Position numbers and translations under genes: made by a program. Source: Flavobacterium sp. W4I14 (GTDB lineage: Bacteria > Bacteroidota > Bacteroidia > Sphingobacteriales > Sphingobacteriaceae). Taken from it: DNA of 64,000 nt. The notes beneath the pieces were generated by a model. The model was not told where the DNA came from and searched no databases. It saw only the letters and a list, made by a program, of their open reading frames with translations. Where the stretch lies: NCBI GenBank assembly GCA_030817875.1, contig JAUSZU010000001.1, positions 5,642,001 through 5,706,000 on the forward strand, given 5' to 3'. This document shows positions 23,930-32,607 of this stretch, piece by piece. Each line of letters starts with the position of its first letter. The stretch's first letter is position 1.

Positions 23930-25576
23930 TTATCTCCAGGCCTTGTATTGGTTAATTAAGCCGTTGGTAGAACTATCGTGGCTCGAAACTTTTTCATTGC
24001 CCTCCAGCTCCGGAAGAATCTTTTTGGCCAATTGCTTGCCAAGTTCTACTCCCCACTGATCGAAACTAAAGATGTTCCAGATAATTCCCTGAACAAATAT
24101 TTTATGTTCGTAAATGGCAACTAAACTGCCTAAGGTATACGGAGTTACTTTTTTCAGTAATATAGAGTTTGTTGGGCGATTGCCTTCAAATACTTTAAAC
24201 GGCGCAATTTTTTCAATTTCTGAATCAGATTTGCCTTCTTTCTTTAACTCAGCAGTTACTTCTTCTTCGGTTTTACCATTCATTAAAGCTTCTGTTTGTG
24301 CAAAGAAGTTCGATAATAAGATAGGATGATGATCACCTAACGGATTTAAGCTCTGTGCCGGAGCAATAAAATCGGCAGGGATAATCCTGGTACCCTGATG
24401 GATTAACTGATAAAAGGCATGCTGGCCATTTGTTCCGGGCTCACCCCAGATAATTGGTCCGGTTTCATAATCAACCTCATTCCCGTTCCTATCTACATGT
24501 TTACCATTGCTCTCCATATCTCCCTGCTGGAAATAAGCAGCAAAACGATGCATATATTGGTCGTAAGGTAAAATAACCTGTGTTTCTGCATTGTAGAAAT
24601 TAATATACCAAACGCCTAACAAACCTAAAATTACAGGCAGGTTGCTTTCAAACTCAGCAGTTTTAAAATGGTTATCGGTTGCGTGAGCTCCAGCTAACAA
24701 TTGTTTAAAATTATCGAAGCCTATACTTAATGAGATGGATAAACCGATCGCGCTCCATAACGAGTAACGGCCACCAACCCAATCCCAAAATTCAAACATA
24801 TTCTCGGTATCGATACCAAAAGCAGATACGTCTTTAGTATTGGTCGATAATGCAGCAAAGTGTTTAGCAATATCACTTTCTTTTCCGCCGTTATCCAAAA
24901 ACCAAGCGCGTGCAGAGTGTGCATTTGTCATGGTTTCTTGCGTAGTAAAAGTTTTTGATGCAACCAAGACTAATGTTGTCTCGGCATTTAAATCTGCTAA
25001 TGTTTCGGCGATGTGTGTGCCATCAATATTCGAAACGAAGTGAATGTTTAAGTGGTTTTTGTAATGTTTTAGTGCCTCGGTAACCATAACCGGGCCTAAG
25101 TCTGACCCACCGATACCGATATTAACTATATCGGTAATGGCTTTGCCTGTATAACCTTTCCATTCGCCGCTAATAATGCTGTTGCTAAATTTCTCCATTT
25201 TAGCCAGTACTGCATTTACTTCGGGCATCACATCTTTACCGTCAACTAAAATTGGTGTATTGCTTAAATTACGTAAGGCAATATGAAGTACCGACCGGTC
25301 TTCAGTTTCATTAATTTTATCACCGTTGTACATCGATTTTATAGCTTCATCCAATTTACACTCGCGGGCCAATTGAATCAATAGGGCTAATGTTTCATCG
25401 CTGATGCGGTTCTTGCTATAATCTAGCAGAATATCCTCAAAAAAAACAGAAAACTTATTGAAACGATCTGCATCCTCAGCAAAAAGATCTTTAATGCTTT
25501 TTTGATTAATATCTATAAAATGATCGGCTAAATACTTGTAGGCCTCAGTTTCTGTGAAATTTACTTTAGGTAACAT
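23930..25576 (-). CDS. pgi: Glucose-6-phosphate isomerase
   Basis: Interconverts glucose 6-phosphate and fructose 6-phosphate in glycolysis and gluconeogenesis. With the ATG at 25576 (MLPKVNFTE) it has 548 residues, the normal length for the long bacterial form. The open frame extends 11 residues further upstream, to 25609, through an unlikely LYYFYKKTK stretch. Signatures include VNIGIGGSDLGPVM, WVGGRYSLWSAIGL, the phosphate-binding SKTFTTQETM and the active-site GQHAFYQLIHQGT. A monocistronic transcript is likely, as the gene upstream is divergent. Confidence 0.97.
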   Translation of the reverse strand: MLPKVNFTETEAYKYLADHFIDINQKSIKDLFAEDADRFNKFSVFFEDILLDYSKNRISDETLALLIQLARECKLDEAIKSMYNGDKINETEDRSVLHIALRNLSNTPILVDGKDVMPEVNAVLAKMEKFSNSIISGEWKGYTGKAITDIVNIGIGGSDLGPVMVTEALKHYKNHLNIHFVSNIDGTHIAETLADLNAETTLVLVASKTFTTQETMTNAHSARAWFLDNGGKESDIAKHFAALSTNTKDVSAFGIDTENMFEFWDWVGGRYSLWSAIGLSISLSIGFDNFKQLLAGAHATDNHFKTAEFESNLPVILGLLGVWYINFYNAETQVILPYDQYMHRFAAYFQQGDMESNGKHVDRNGNEVDYETGPIIWGEPGTNGQHAFYQLIHQGTRIIPADFIAPAQSLNPLGDHHPILLSNFFAQTEALMNGKTEEEVTAELKKEGKSDSEIEKIAPFKVFEGNRPTNSILLKKVTPYTLGSLVAIYEHKIFVQGIIWNIFSFDQWGVELGKQLAKKILPELEGNEKVSSHDSSTNGLINQYKAWR

Positions 25577-25732
25577 AATCTTTGTTTTTTTGTAAAAGTA
25601 ATAAAGCAAAAATTTAAAATGGTCTTTTTAATGTTCTAAATGAATAAGAATTTTTAATGTCGATTAAACACATTAACTTTAATACACCATCCCTGCAAGT
25701 TCATTAATTATTTTAACCTTAAATTCTACGTT

Positions 25733-26242
25733 ATGTTAGAAAATTTAAATAATATGGTGCGTGAAAACGTCCAGGAAAGTGTTGTAAACAATACTGCTAT
25801 TCCGAACGAACAAAATGAAGCGGTAATCCAGGCTGCATCGGGTTCTATCTTCGATACGCTGAAAGAGCAGGTATCATCAGGTAATATTGGTGCATTAACC
25901 GATATATTTAACGGTAATAAAGCAGAAGGTACCCAGGTTGCTGAGCAGGCATCGGGGAATTTTATGGACAAATTAAGTGGCCTGGGCATTAATACCGATA
26001 CGGCGAAATCTTTGGCAGCAAGCATTATTCCGGGCCTGATTGCCAAGTTTACCCAAAAAACAAACGATCCGAACGATAGCTCTTTTAACATTAAAGATGT
26101 TTTGGGAAATTTGGGTGGTGATGATGGTAAATTTGATGTAAATGATGTAATTGGAATGTTTAATGGTGGTGGGCAGGCACAGCAGCCCGGCCAGGCAGGA
26201 GGTGGCGGTATTATGGATAAGCTAAAGGGAATGTTTAATTAA
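25733..26242 (+). CDS. Hypothetical cytoplasmic protein with Gly-rich C-terminus
   Basis: 169 residues, no signal peptide and no transmembrane helix. The N-terminal and middle parts are helical, with repeated amphipathic stretches (SIFDTLKEQVSSGNIGAL, NFMDKLSGLGINTD). A segment GGDDGKFDVNDVIGMF near residue 130 looks like a calcium-loop or EF-hand-like pattern. A Gln/Gly-rich linker then leads to a final amphipathic helix. I do not recognise a named family beyond a vague DUF937-like feel. It is transcribed divergently from pgi. Confidence 0.65.
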   Translation: MLENLNNMVRENVQESVVNNTAIPNEQNEAVIQAASGSIFDTLKEQVSSGNIGALTDIFNGNKAEGTQVAEQASGNFMDKLSGLGINTDTAKSLAASIIPGLIAKFTQKTNDPNDSSFNIKDVLGNLGGDDGKFDVNDVIGMFNGGGQAQQPGQAGGGGIMDKLKGMFN

Positions 26243-26307
26243 GCATTCTCTGATTTTTAGGATTCATTTCCTTCGGATCTACCTGTTAAAATATATACTT
26301 GAGAAGA

Positions 26308-26350
26308 GTTGTCAACTTTTAATGGCAAACCTGCCATTAAAGTTGACAAC
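26308..26350. terminator. Long hairpin downstream of the hypothetical gene
   Basis: GTTGTCAACTTTTAATGGCA (26308-26327) pairs with TGCCATTAAAGTTGACAAC (26332-26350), leaving one bulged T. The stem has about 19 bp and no clear T tract. It is probably a terminator or a dispersed palindromic repeat. Confidence 0.5.
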
Positions 26351-26481
26351 CCTAAAGTCCATTCTGGAAATCTTTGCGTCGATGCCCAGAGAAATACTGT
26401 TGTTAGCTGTTCATTTAAGACCAAATTCCATCTCTCCTTAAAATTGTTTAGCTTAGGGCACCTAAACTAAATAATTCATTT

Positions 26482-27787
26482 ATGAAGAAAATATTCCTGA
26501 TCGGTTTTTCCCTACTGGCATTAAATTCTTTCGCCCAAAAATCGGATTTGAGGCCGTTGGTTTCAAAAAAAGCTGATGCCATCGAACAAAAAGTAATTTC
26601 CTGGAGGCGCGATTTTCACGAACATCCCGAATTGGGAAATACTGAAGTAAGAACAGCTGGCATTATTGCAAAACACCTGGAGTCTTTAGGGATACAAGTA
26701 AAAACAGGTGTAGCTAAAACGGGCGTCGTTGGTGTGCTAAAAGGAGGCAAGCCGGGGCCGGTAGTTGCTTTGCGTGCCGATATGGATGGTTTGCCGGTTA
26801 CTGAGCGGGTAGATCTTCCATTTGCCTCGAAAGTGAAAACACAATATAACGGGCAAGAGGTCGGTGTAATGCATGCCTGCGGACATGATAGCCATGTGGC
26901 TATTTTAATGGGCGTAGCAGAAGTGCTGGCTTCTATGCAAAAAGATATCCAGGGGACGGTGAAATTCATATTTCAGCCCGCTGAGGAAGGTGTGCCTGCT
27001 GGAGATGAAGGCGGAGCCGCATTAATGATTAAGGAAGGCGTACTCGAAAATCCTAAAGTTGATGTAATTTTCGGTTTACACATCAATTCTCAAACCGAAG
27101 TTGGCGATGTAACTTATCGCCCGGGTGGTACAATGGCAGCAGTAAACGATATGAAGATTACGGTTACCGGCCGTCAGGCACATGGGGCTTATCCATGGAG
27201 CAGTATCGATCCGGTGGTGGTTTCGGCCCAGATTATCAATAGCCTGCAAACCATAGTAAGTAGGAATTTAAATGTGACCGAAAACCCAGGTGTGGTTACA
27301 ATTGGTGCTATTAATGGCGGTGTACGGTCGAATATTATTCCCGAAAAGGTAGAAATGTTAGGTACCGTACGCAACTTTAGTAAGGAAGATGAGGCCATGT
27401 TTATCGAAAGGATTAAAACCATCGTAACCAAAACGGCCGAAGCAGGCGGTGCAACGGCTGAAGTTAAAATCCCTTACAGCAACCATTATCCGGGTTACTT
27501 TTAATAACATTGCGCTAACCGAAAAGATGTTGCCAAGCATGAAATCGACGGCAGGTAAGGATCATGTGAAGTTAAAACCACCAGTTACAGGCGCAGAAGA
27601 TTTCTCCTTCTTTCAGGAAAAAGTGCCAGGTTTGTTTGTGTTTTTAGGAGGGATGCCAAAAGGTAAAGATCCTTTAAAAGCTGCATCGCACCACACGCCG
27701 GATTTTTATCTTGATGAAAGCGGTTTTGTTTTAGGGGTTAAATTACTCTCTAATCTTACTTTAGATTATATGTCGATGAAGAAATAA
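26482..27787 (+). pseudogene. M20 family amidohydrolase (carboxypeptidase/aminoacylase type), frameshifted at 27492-27494
   Basis: A secreted metallopeptidase-like hydrolase with a signal peptide (NSFAQK). Zinc-binding motifs are WRRDFHEHPELGN, MHACGHDSHVA and FQPAEEG. Frame 1 ends at 27504 after HYPGYF, whereas another frame resumes as VTFNNIALTEKMLP and carries the family C-terminus TGAEDFSFFQ and ASHHTPDFYLDE to 27787. Removing one G from the GGG at 27492-27494 restores HYPVTFNN. The intact protein would have about 434 residues. The defect is either a real single-base insertion or a base-calling error in a short homopolymer. Confidence 0.85.
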
Positions 27788-27893
27788 GGGTGGTTCATTA
27801 CTTCATTTGTTATTGGTTAATTAGTCATGGTGCCTGGTGCATTAATAAAGAAAATAAAATTGATTAACAAACAGTGAAGGGTCAGTTTAATTG

Positions 27894-27931
27894 AAATCGC
27901 TTTCCGCCATGCACTATGCTCAAAGCGATTT
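27894..27931. repeat. 10-bp inverted repeat upstream of prfB
   Basis: AAATCGCTTT (27894-27903) and AAAGCGATTT (27922-27931) are exact reverse complements around an 18-nt loop. The right arm abuts a TATATTTG box. It could end transcription of the upstream gene or act as an operator for prfB. Confidence 0.5.
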
Positions 27932-27933
27932 TA

Positions 27934-27941
27934 TATATTTG
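27934..27941 (+). promoter_or_regulatory. -7 box (TATATTTG) immediately before prfB
   Basis: TATATTTG matches TAnnTTTG and ends 4 bp before the ATG at 27946. If used, it would give a leaderless or near-leaderless mRNA. Confidence 0.4.
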
Positions 27942-27945
27942 TTTC

Positions 27946-29020
27946 ATGACCAAAGAAAATATTCAAGATTTAAGGGACAGAGTAACGTCGCTGAGGAGGT
28001 ATCTTTGACGTTGATGAGCTACTTTACGCCATCCGCGAAGAGGAAAAATTAACAATGGCGCCCGATTTCTGGGACGACCCTAAAAAAGCAGAAAAAATTC
28101 TTGCCGAAATCAGTTCGAAGAAAAAATGGACGGATGGCTTTAACCAAACCAATAATGCTGTCGAAGATGCTGCGGTAATGTTTGAGTTTTTTCAATCGGG
28201 CGATGCTTCAGAAGCTGAGCTGCAAGACCAGTTCGAGATCAGTAAAACTGCCGTAGAAGAACTGGAACTTAAAAACATGCTCCGTAGCAAGGAAGACCAG
28301 CTTTCTGCCGTTTTACAGATTACTGCTGGAGCCGGTGGAACTGAAAGCTGTGATTGGGCTTATATGCTGATGCGCATGTATATGATGTGGGGTGAAAAGA
28401 ACGGTTATAAAATTACCGAACAGGATAGCCAGGAAGGGGAGGTTGCCGGTATAAAATCAGTAACGCTTCAGTTTGATGGCGATTTCTCATATGGTTATCT
28501 GAAAGGTGAAAATGGCGTACACCGTTTGGTTCGGATTTCTCCATTCGATTCGAACGCCCGTAGGCATACCTCTTTCGCTTCTGTTTATGTCTATCCCCTG
28601 GTTGACGATACCATACAAATTGATATTAATCCTGCTGATATAGAATTCGAAACATTTAGGGCTGGTGGAGCGGGCGGACAAAACGTAAACAAAGTTGAAA
28701 CAGCTGTACGTTTATACCACAAACCTTCAGGTATTATTATTAAAAACCAGGAGTCGCGATCGCAATTGCAGAATAAAGAGAATGCTATCCGGCTATTAAA
28801 ATCTCAATTGTATGAAATTGAGGAACGGAAACGCAACGAAGCAATTGCTGCGGTAGAGGGATCGAAAAAGAAAATAGAATGGGGCTCGCAGATCAGAAGT
28901 TATGTGCTGGATGATAGAAGGGTAAAAGATCACCGGACCAATTATCAAACGTCCAATCCCGATGCGGTTTTAAATGGCGATATTAACGGGTTTTTAAAAG
29001 CATATTTAATGGAATTTTAA
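27946..29020 (+). CDS. prfB: Peptide chain release factor 2, with programmed +1 frameshift
   Basis: Releases finished peptides at UGA and UAA. The first 20 codons (27946-28005) end at CTT followed by an in-frame TGA; reading resumes one base on, at 28007, giving 357 residues. The stop recognition tripeptide SPF lies in ISPFDSNARRHTSFASV and the catalytic GGQ in RAGGAGGQNVNKVE. Upstream of the slip site sits AGGAGG, as in other RF2 genes. An ORF starting at 28055 is only the downstream part, not the true start. The esterase gene follows by 10 bp. Confidence 0.97.
27994..28009 (+). promoter_or_regulatory. RF2 autoregulatory +1 frameshift site
   Basis: The Shine-Dalgarno-like AGGAGG (27994-27999) lies three bases before CTT-TGA-C (28003-28009). 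When RF2 is scarce the ribosome pauses at UGA and slips forward one base; when RF2 is abundant it terminates. The site shows all the canonical parts. Confidence 0.95.
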
Positions 29021-29030
29021 TCTAAAACAA

Positions 29031-29945
29031 ATGGCAAAATCATCCATCCTTATCATGTTATTGTTTATGGCAGTTAACTATTCGAGTGCCCAAGAAGTTG
29101 TACCGTTATATTCAGGTGAAATTCCGGGCGCTAAAACTACACCTGCTGATTATGTAGAAAATACTGAAGTACGTGCAAATGGTACTCTGAGTGTTACCAA
29201 AGTATCGGTACCTACGTTTACGGTTTTCGAAGCACCTAGAAATATTGCTAAAGGAACTGCAGTAATTATTTGCCCGGGCGGTGGTTATGGCGCTTTGGCA
29301 TTTAGCCATGAAGGAACTGATGTAGCCAAAAGATTTAATGCAATTGGAGTTACCGCTTTTGTATTGAAGTACCGGTTACCGAGCGATCAGATTATGGTTG
29401 ATAAAACTTATGGTCCATTGCAGGATGCACAGCAGGCCATTTACCTGATCAGGAAAAATGCAAAAAAATATGGGATTAAGGCCAACAAGATCGGGATTAT
29501 GGGCTTTTCTGCAGGGGGACATTTTGCCTCAACTTTGGTAGCCCATTATAACGATCTTAAGATTTCCGATCCGGAAAAGATAGATCTTAGGCCAAATTTC
29601 GCTGCATTAATTTATCCTGTAATCAGTTTTGAAGAATCTGTACACACTGGTACGATGAAGAATTTATTGGGCCCAAATCCTGCTGATAGTTTAAAACATT
29701 ATTTCTCGGCCAATAAAAATGTAACCAGGAAAACACCTCCAACTTTTTTTGTGCACGCTAAAGATGATAAAACCGTTCCTTTCGAAAATAGTGTATTAAT
29801 GAACGAAGCGTTAAAGCAGAATAAGGTAGATACCGATATTTATCTGTACGAGAAAGGTGGTCATGGTTTTGGTTTAATCAACAGGACTTCGGATGTAGAT
29901 TGGTTTAACTTGTTGACTAACTGGATGAAAAAAGAGAAATTTTAA
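29031..29945 (+). CDS. Secreted alpha/beta hydrolase, acetyl esterase type
   Basis: 304 residues with a signal peptide (NYSSAQ). The oxyanion-hole region is IICPGGGYG near residue 85 and the nucleophile elbow is GFSAGG near 163. The likely Asp is in FVHAKDDKTVPF and the His in KGGHGFGL, completing the triad. The family removes acetyl or other acyl groups from polysaccharides or small esters. It lies 10 bp after prfB, but a -7 box follows its stop codon, so the unit probably ends here. Confidence 0.88.
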   Translation: MAKSSILIMLLFMAVNYSSAQEVVPLYSGEIPGAKTTPADYVENTEVRANGTLSVTKVSVPTFTVFEAPRNIAKGTAVIICPGGGYGALAFSHEGTDVAKRFNAIGVTAFVLKYRLPSDQIMVDKTYGPLQDAQQAIYLIRKNAKKYGIKANKIGIMGFSAGGHFASTLVAHYNDLKISDPEKIDLRPNFAALIYPVISFEESVHTGTMKNLLGPNPADSLKHYFSANKNVTRKTPPTFFVHAKDDKTVPFENSVLMNEALKQNKVDTDIYLYEKGGHGFGLINRTSDVDWFNLLTNWMKKEKF

Positions 29946-29953
29946 TATCTTTG
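29946..29953 (+). promoter_or_regulatory. -7 box (TATCTTTG) for the lipoprotein gene at 29986
   Basis: TATCTTTG followed by C starts right after the stop codon of the esterase gene and lies 32 bp before the next ATG. Confidence 0.5.
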
Positions 29954-29985
29954 CGGATATTTTAACCTCTTAACCGGAAATTTTA

Positions 29986-30825
29986 ATGCAAAAAACACTT
30001 AAATATGTCATGGTAGCTTTTGTTGCTATCATATCAATAGCAAGTTGTAAAAAAGAAATTAATTGGAATGCAAAGCTCGATCCTAATGGAAATGGCTGCA
30101 AGCTAGCCAGTTTAAAGGCCGATCTTGATGTTTTAGGCACTTACACGCTTAACTTTACTTACGACGCTTCTGGTAGGATTTCGAAAGCAACCACTACCGA
30201 CGGTCAGACAAGTAATTATGTTTATACGGCAAATAAAATTACCGCTACCGATGGGGATGGGAATGTGTCTGAAATCGTTTTGGAAAATGGAAGGGCAATA
30301 TCGAGTGGGAGTGATGGCGTTATTAGTGGGGGTGGGGTTAGTTATAGTTATACCAGAAAGTACGCCTACAATGCAGATGGCTATTTAATTCAGGTGAAAA
30401 ATTATTTAAACGGAGAATTAAATACAACTGATAACTTAACTTATGCTAACGGCAATTTAGTAAAGGCAGTTTCAGTTGATGCTCACCTTGGCTACACAGA
30501 AACCACTACCTATATATATTCAACAGAAAATGCGGTAAACACATATGAGATTGCGGATCCACTTTCTTATCATGTTGATTATTTCCCTGGTGGATATTTT
30601 GGGAAACAATCTAAAAATGTATTACTAAAAGGCACAGCAAAAATGGTAGATGGTAATGGTGATCCTTTTACTGATGCTGTTTATACCTTCGGCTATCAAT
30701 ACGATGGAAAAGGAAACGCTACATCGGTATCGTTTTCGGTGCTTTCTACTTTTTATCCAAGCAGTGGACCAGTTCAAACGGATACTTATAATGTTAAATA
30801 TAGCTTAAATTATACTTGTAAATAG
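29986..30825 (+). CDS. Lipoprotein with YD/RHS-like beta repeats
   Basis: 279 residues. The lipoprotein signal ends SIASCKK. The mature part has repeated Tyr-rich strand patterns: NFTYDASGRISKATT, KYAYNADGYLIQVKN, NLTYANGNLVKA and FGYQYDGKGNATSV. These resemble the short beta units of YD-repeat and DUF4595-like proteins. It probably sits at the cell surface; no enzymatic residues are evident. It has its own promoter box and a strong terminator downstream. Confidence 0.75.
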   Translation: MQKTLKYVMVAFVAIISIASCKKEINWNAKLDPNGNGCKLASLKADLDVLGTYTLNFTYDASGRISKATTTDGQTSNYVYTANKITATDGDGNVSEIVLENGRAISSGSDGVISGGGVSYSYTRKYAYNADGYLIQVKNYLNGELNTTDNLTYANGNLVKAVSVDAHLGYTETTTYIYSTENAVNTYEIADPLSYHVDYFPGGYFGKQSKNVLLKGTAKMVDGNGDPFTDAVYTFGYQYDGKGNATSVSFSVLSTFYPSSGPVQTDTYNVKYSLNYTCK

Positions 30826-30843
30826 ATATAAAAAATGTCATTG

Positions 30844-30880
30844 AAAGCCTGATCATAACCATGATCAGGCTTTTGTTTTT
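30844..30880 (+). terminator. Rho-independent terminator
   Basis: AAAGCCTGATCAT (30844-30856) and ATGATCAGGCTTT (30861-30873) are a perfect stem followed by a T-rich run. It closes the YD-repeat lipoprotein gene. Confidence 0.9.
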
Positions 30881-31228
30881 GTGGACTTTTTTTTCGTCAA
30901 TAAAAATTAAACGCCTAAACATTCAGAAACAGAAAATAACCCTTATTAAGAAAATGATGTAAAAACGCTCATTTTACCACTCTTTTTTTACGATTTAGCC
31001 CCTCATTTTTTGATCAGACCGCGTATATCTTTGCTTACAAGCATGTCGATTTAAAATTGAGATTATGTTTGTAACCTAACCAAATTTTATGGAAAAAATA
31101 CCAATCAACCTTGTCTGCCCTATAGTGGTCGCTGAAATCTTTTGTATTTGTTAATTATTGATTTACAGCTGATTGATCACGTTCTAATGCCTTAACAGTT
31201 AACCAAATATTTACCTAATTCAAAAAAA
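30881..31228. other. Long leader/intergenic region before the GH16 gene
   Basis: 348 bp. A TATCTTTG box at 31026-31033 would give a leader of about 185 nt for the GH16 lipoprotein gene. A 21-codon ORF at 31089-31154 (MEKIPINLVC start) lies in that leader but has no other support. No terminator or known riboswitch fold was recognised. Confidence 0.4.
31026..31033 (+). promoter_or_regulatory. -7 box (TATCTTTG) upstream of the GH16 lipoprotein gene
   Basis: Full TAnnTTTG match followed by C. No -33 TTG at the usual spacing; a TTG at 31010-31012 is only 13 bp away. Confidence 0.45.
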
Positions 31229-32056
31229 ATGAGAAATGAAAAAATGAAATGGTGTATGTTACTTACATGCATGTTTGTGGTGCTTCTATCTTGTAAGAAA
31301 GAGAAAGAAGAAGTTAAACAAGAAAACGGACAGGTTAAAGCCTGGGAAACATTAATAGATGGTAATTCTCTTGCCAACTATACTAATTTTGAGGCGCAAT
31401 GGAATTATAATTATCCCTGGGGTACCGATCATAATGGTTCTGCCCGTATGGTAGGGAGTACCTCAAATCATAACCAGCTCTCGTTAAGCGGAGGCGTACT
31501 CACCATTAAAGCTACCCGTTTGGCTTCATCTCCAGGAAACAGTACTGCCAATGGTTTTACCAATATTGCTATTTGGTACAATTCAGGTGCCTGTTACGCC
31601 AAACAACAGGTTGTAATTAATGATCAGTTTCCCAGTTATACCATTTCTGGCGATTTTGCTGTACCCACCAGTAAAGGAACCTGGCCAGCTTTTTGGATTA
31701 CCGGCGTTAATTCATGGCCACCTGAAAGTGATATTATGGAATTTAAGGGCAATAACACAAATTGGCAGAATACTTATGATGGTGGTTGGGAGAATAAACT
31801 CACCGCAGTTTCTAACGCAGGCTCATACCATAATTACAAATGCTGGTATAATAAAGTAAGTGCAACAGATGTAGATTGCCATTATTATATTGATAACGTT
31901 TGGGTAGCCAAGCATACCATGAGTAATTCGGTAAATAAACCCATGTGGCTAATCATTAATATGCAAATGGAAGGCGATAGCGGCTCTCCAGGCCCTTCTG
32001 GCAATACTTTCTACACCGGTAAAAATGTTTATATGGGTAGAGAAAGAGCTTTTTAA
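31229..32056 (+). CDS. Glycoside hydrolase family 16-like lipoprotein
   Basis: 275 residues with a lipoprotein signal ending LLSCKK. The concanavalin-like fold is suggested by TWPAFWITG followed by ESDIMEFKG at residues 166-174. This matches the GH16 catalytic pattern ExDxxE, with Glu166 and Glu171 the likely nucleophile and acid/base. GH16 enzymes cut beta-1,3 or beta-1,4 glucans and galactans. The exact substrate cannot be told. The following CAP lipoprotein may be cotranscribed, 68 bp downstream. Confidence 0.82.
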   Translation: MRNEKMKWCMLLTCMFVVLLSCKKEKEEVKQENGQVKAWETLIDGNSLANYTNFEAQWNYNYPWGTDHNGSARMVGSTSNHNQLSLSGGVLTIKATRLASSPGNSTANGFTNIAIWYNSGACYAKQQVVINDQFPSYTISGDFAVPTSKGTWPAFWITGVNSWPPESDIMEFKGNNTNWQNTYDGGWENKLTAVSNAGSYHNYKCWYNKVSATDVDCHYYIDNVWVAKHTMSNSVNKPMWLIINMQMEGDSGSPGPSGNTFYTGKNVYMGRERAF

Positions 32057-32124
32057 TTTATAAAATAAATATTCACTTTCGGAGGTAGCTTTATAGCTAC
32101 CTCCTTTTGTAGCATAAAATAAAT

Positions 32125-32607
32125 ATGAAAAAATGCCTAAGCATGTTTGCCTGTATACTGCTCTGCATTTTATTTGCACAGTGTAAAAAGGATGAAGTGG
32201 CTGTGCCAGAGAATGATGTTAATTTGGTGATTGCTAAAATTAATCTGTTAAGGCAAAGTGGGTGTAATTGTGGCACATCATACATGCCTCCGGTACCGAC
32301 CCTATCATTAAATAACCAACTGCAAAATGCCGCAATAACTCATGCCAAAGATATGGCAAAACAAAACTATTTTGATCATTTATCTCCTGAAGGCGGTACT
32401 CCTGCGGAGCGTGCATTAAATGCCGGTTATACAGGTGATTTTAGAGCAGAAAACTTAGCTAAGGGATATAGTCAGGCAGGTCAGGTAATTGCTGCATGGA
32501 AAAATAGTGTAAGCCATTGTAAAGCCATGATGGATGCTAAAAGTAAAGATGCGGGCGTAGGGATGTCACACAATTACTGGGTGGTAACCTTTGGTGCCCC
32601 GTTATAA
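32125..32607 (+). CDS. CAP (SCP/PR-1) domain lipoprotein
   Basis: 160 residues with a lipoprotein signal ending FAQCKK. The CAP signatures are NNQLQNAAITHAKDMAKQ, NYFDHLSPEGGTP with the first His, RAENLAKGY with the Glu, and the C-terminal GVGMSHNYWVVTFGA. The function of bacterial CAP proteins is mostly unknown; surface or periplasmic placement is likely. Its end overlaps the convergent chitinase gene by 6 bp. Confidence 0.88.
   Translation: MKKCLSMFACILLCILFAQCKKDEVAVPENDVNLVIAKINLLRQSGCNCGTSYMPPVPTLSLNNQLQNAAITHAKDMAKQNYFDHLSPEGGTPAERALNAGYTGDFRAENLAKGYSQAGQVIAAWKNSVSHCKAMMDAKSKDAGVGMSHNYWVVTFGAPL

Noticed and set aside
25726..26091. 121-codon minus-strand ORF
   Set aside because: It is the antisense shadow of the hypothetical gene at 25733-26242, whose codon pattern and start are better.
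28055..29020. prfB starting at 28055
   Set aside because: The first 20 codons and the programmed frameshift at 28003-28009 are clearly present upstream.
31089..31154. 21-codon leader peptide before the GH16 gene
   Set aside because: It lies downstream of a -7 box, but no repeated codons, hairpin pair or conservation evidence supports attenuation.
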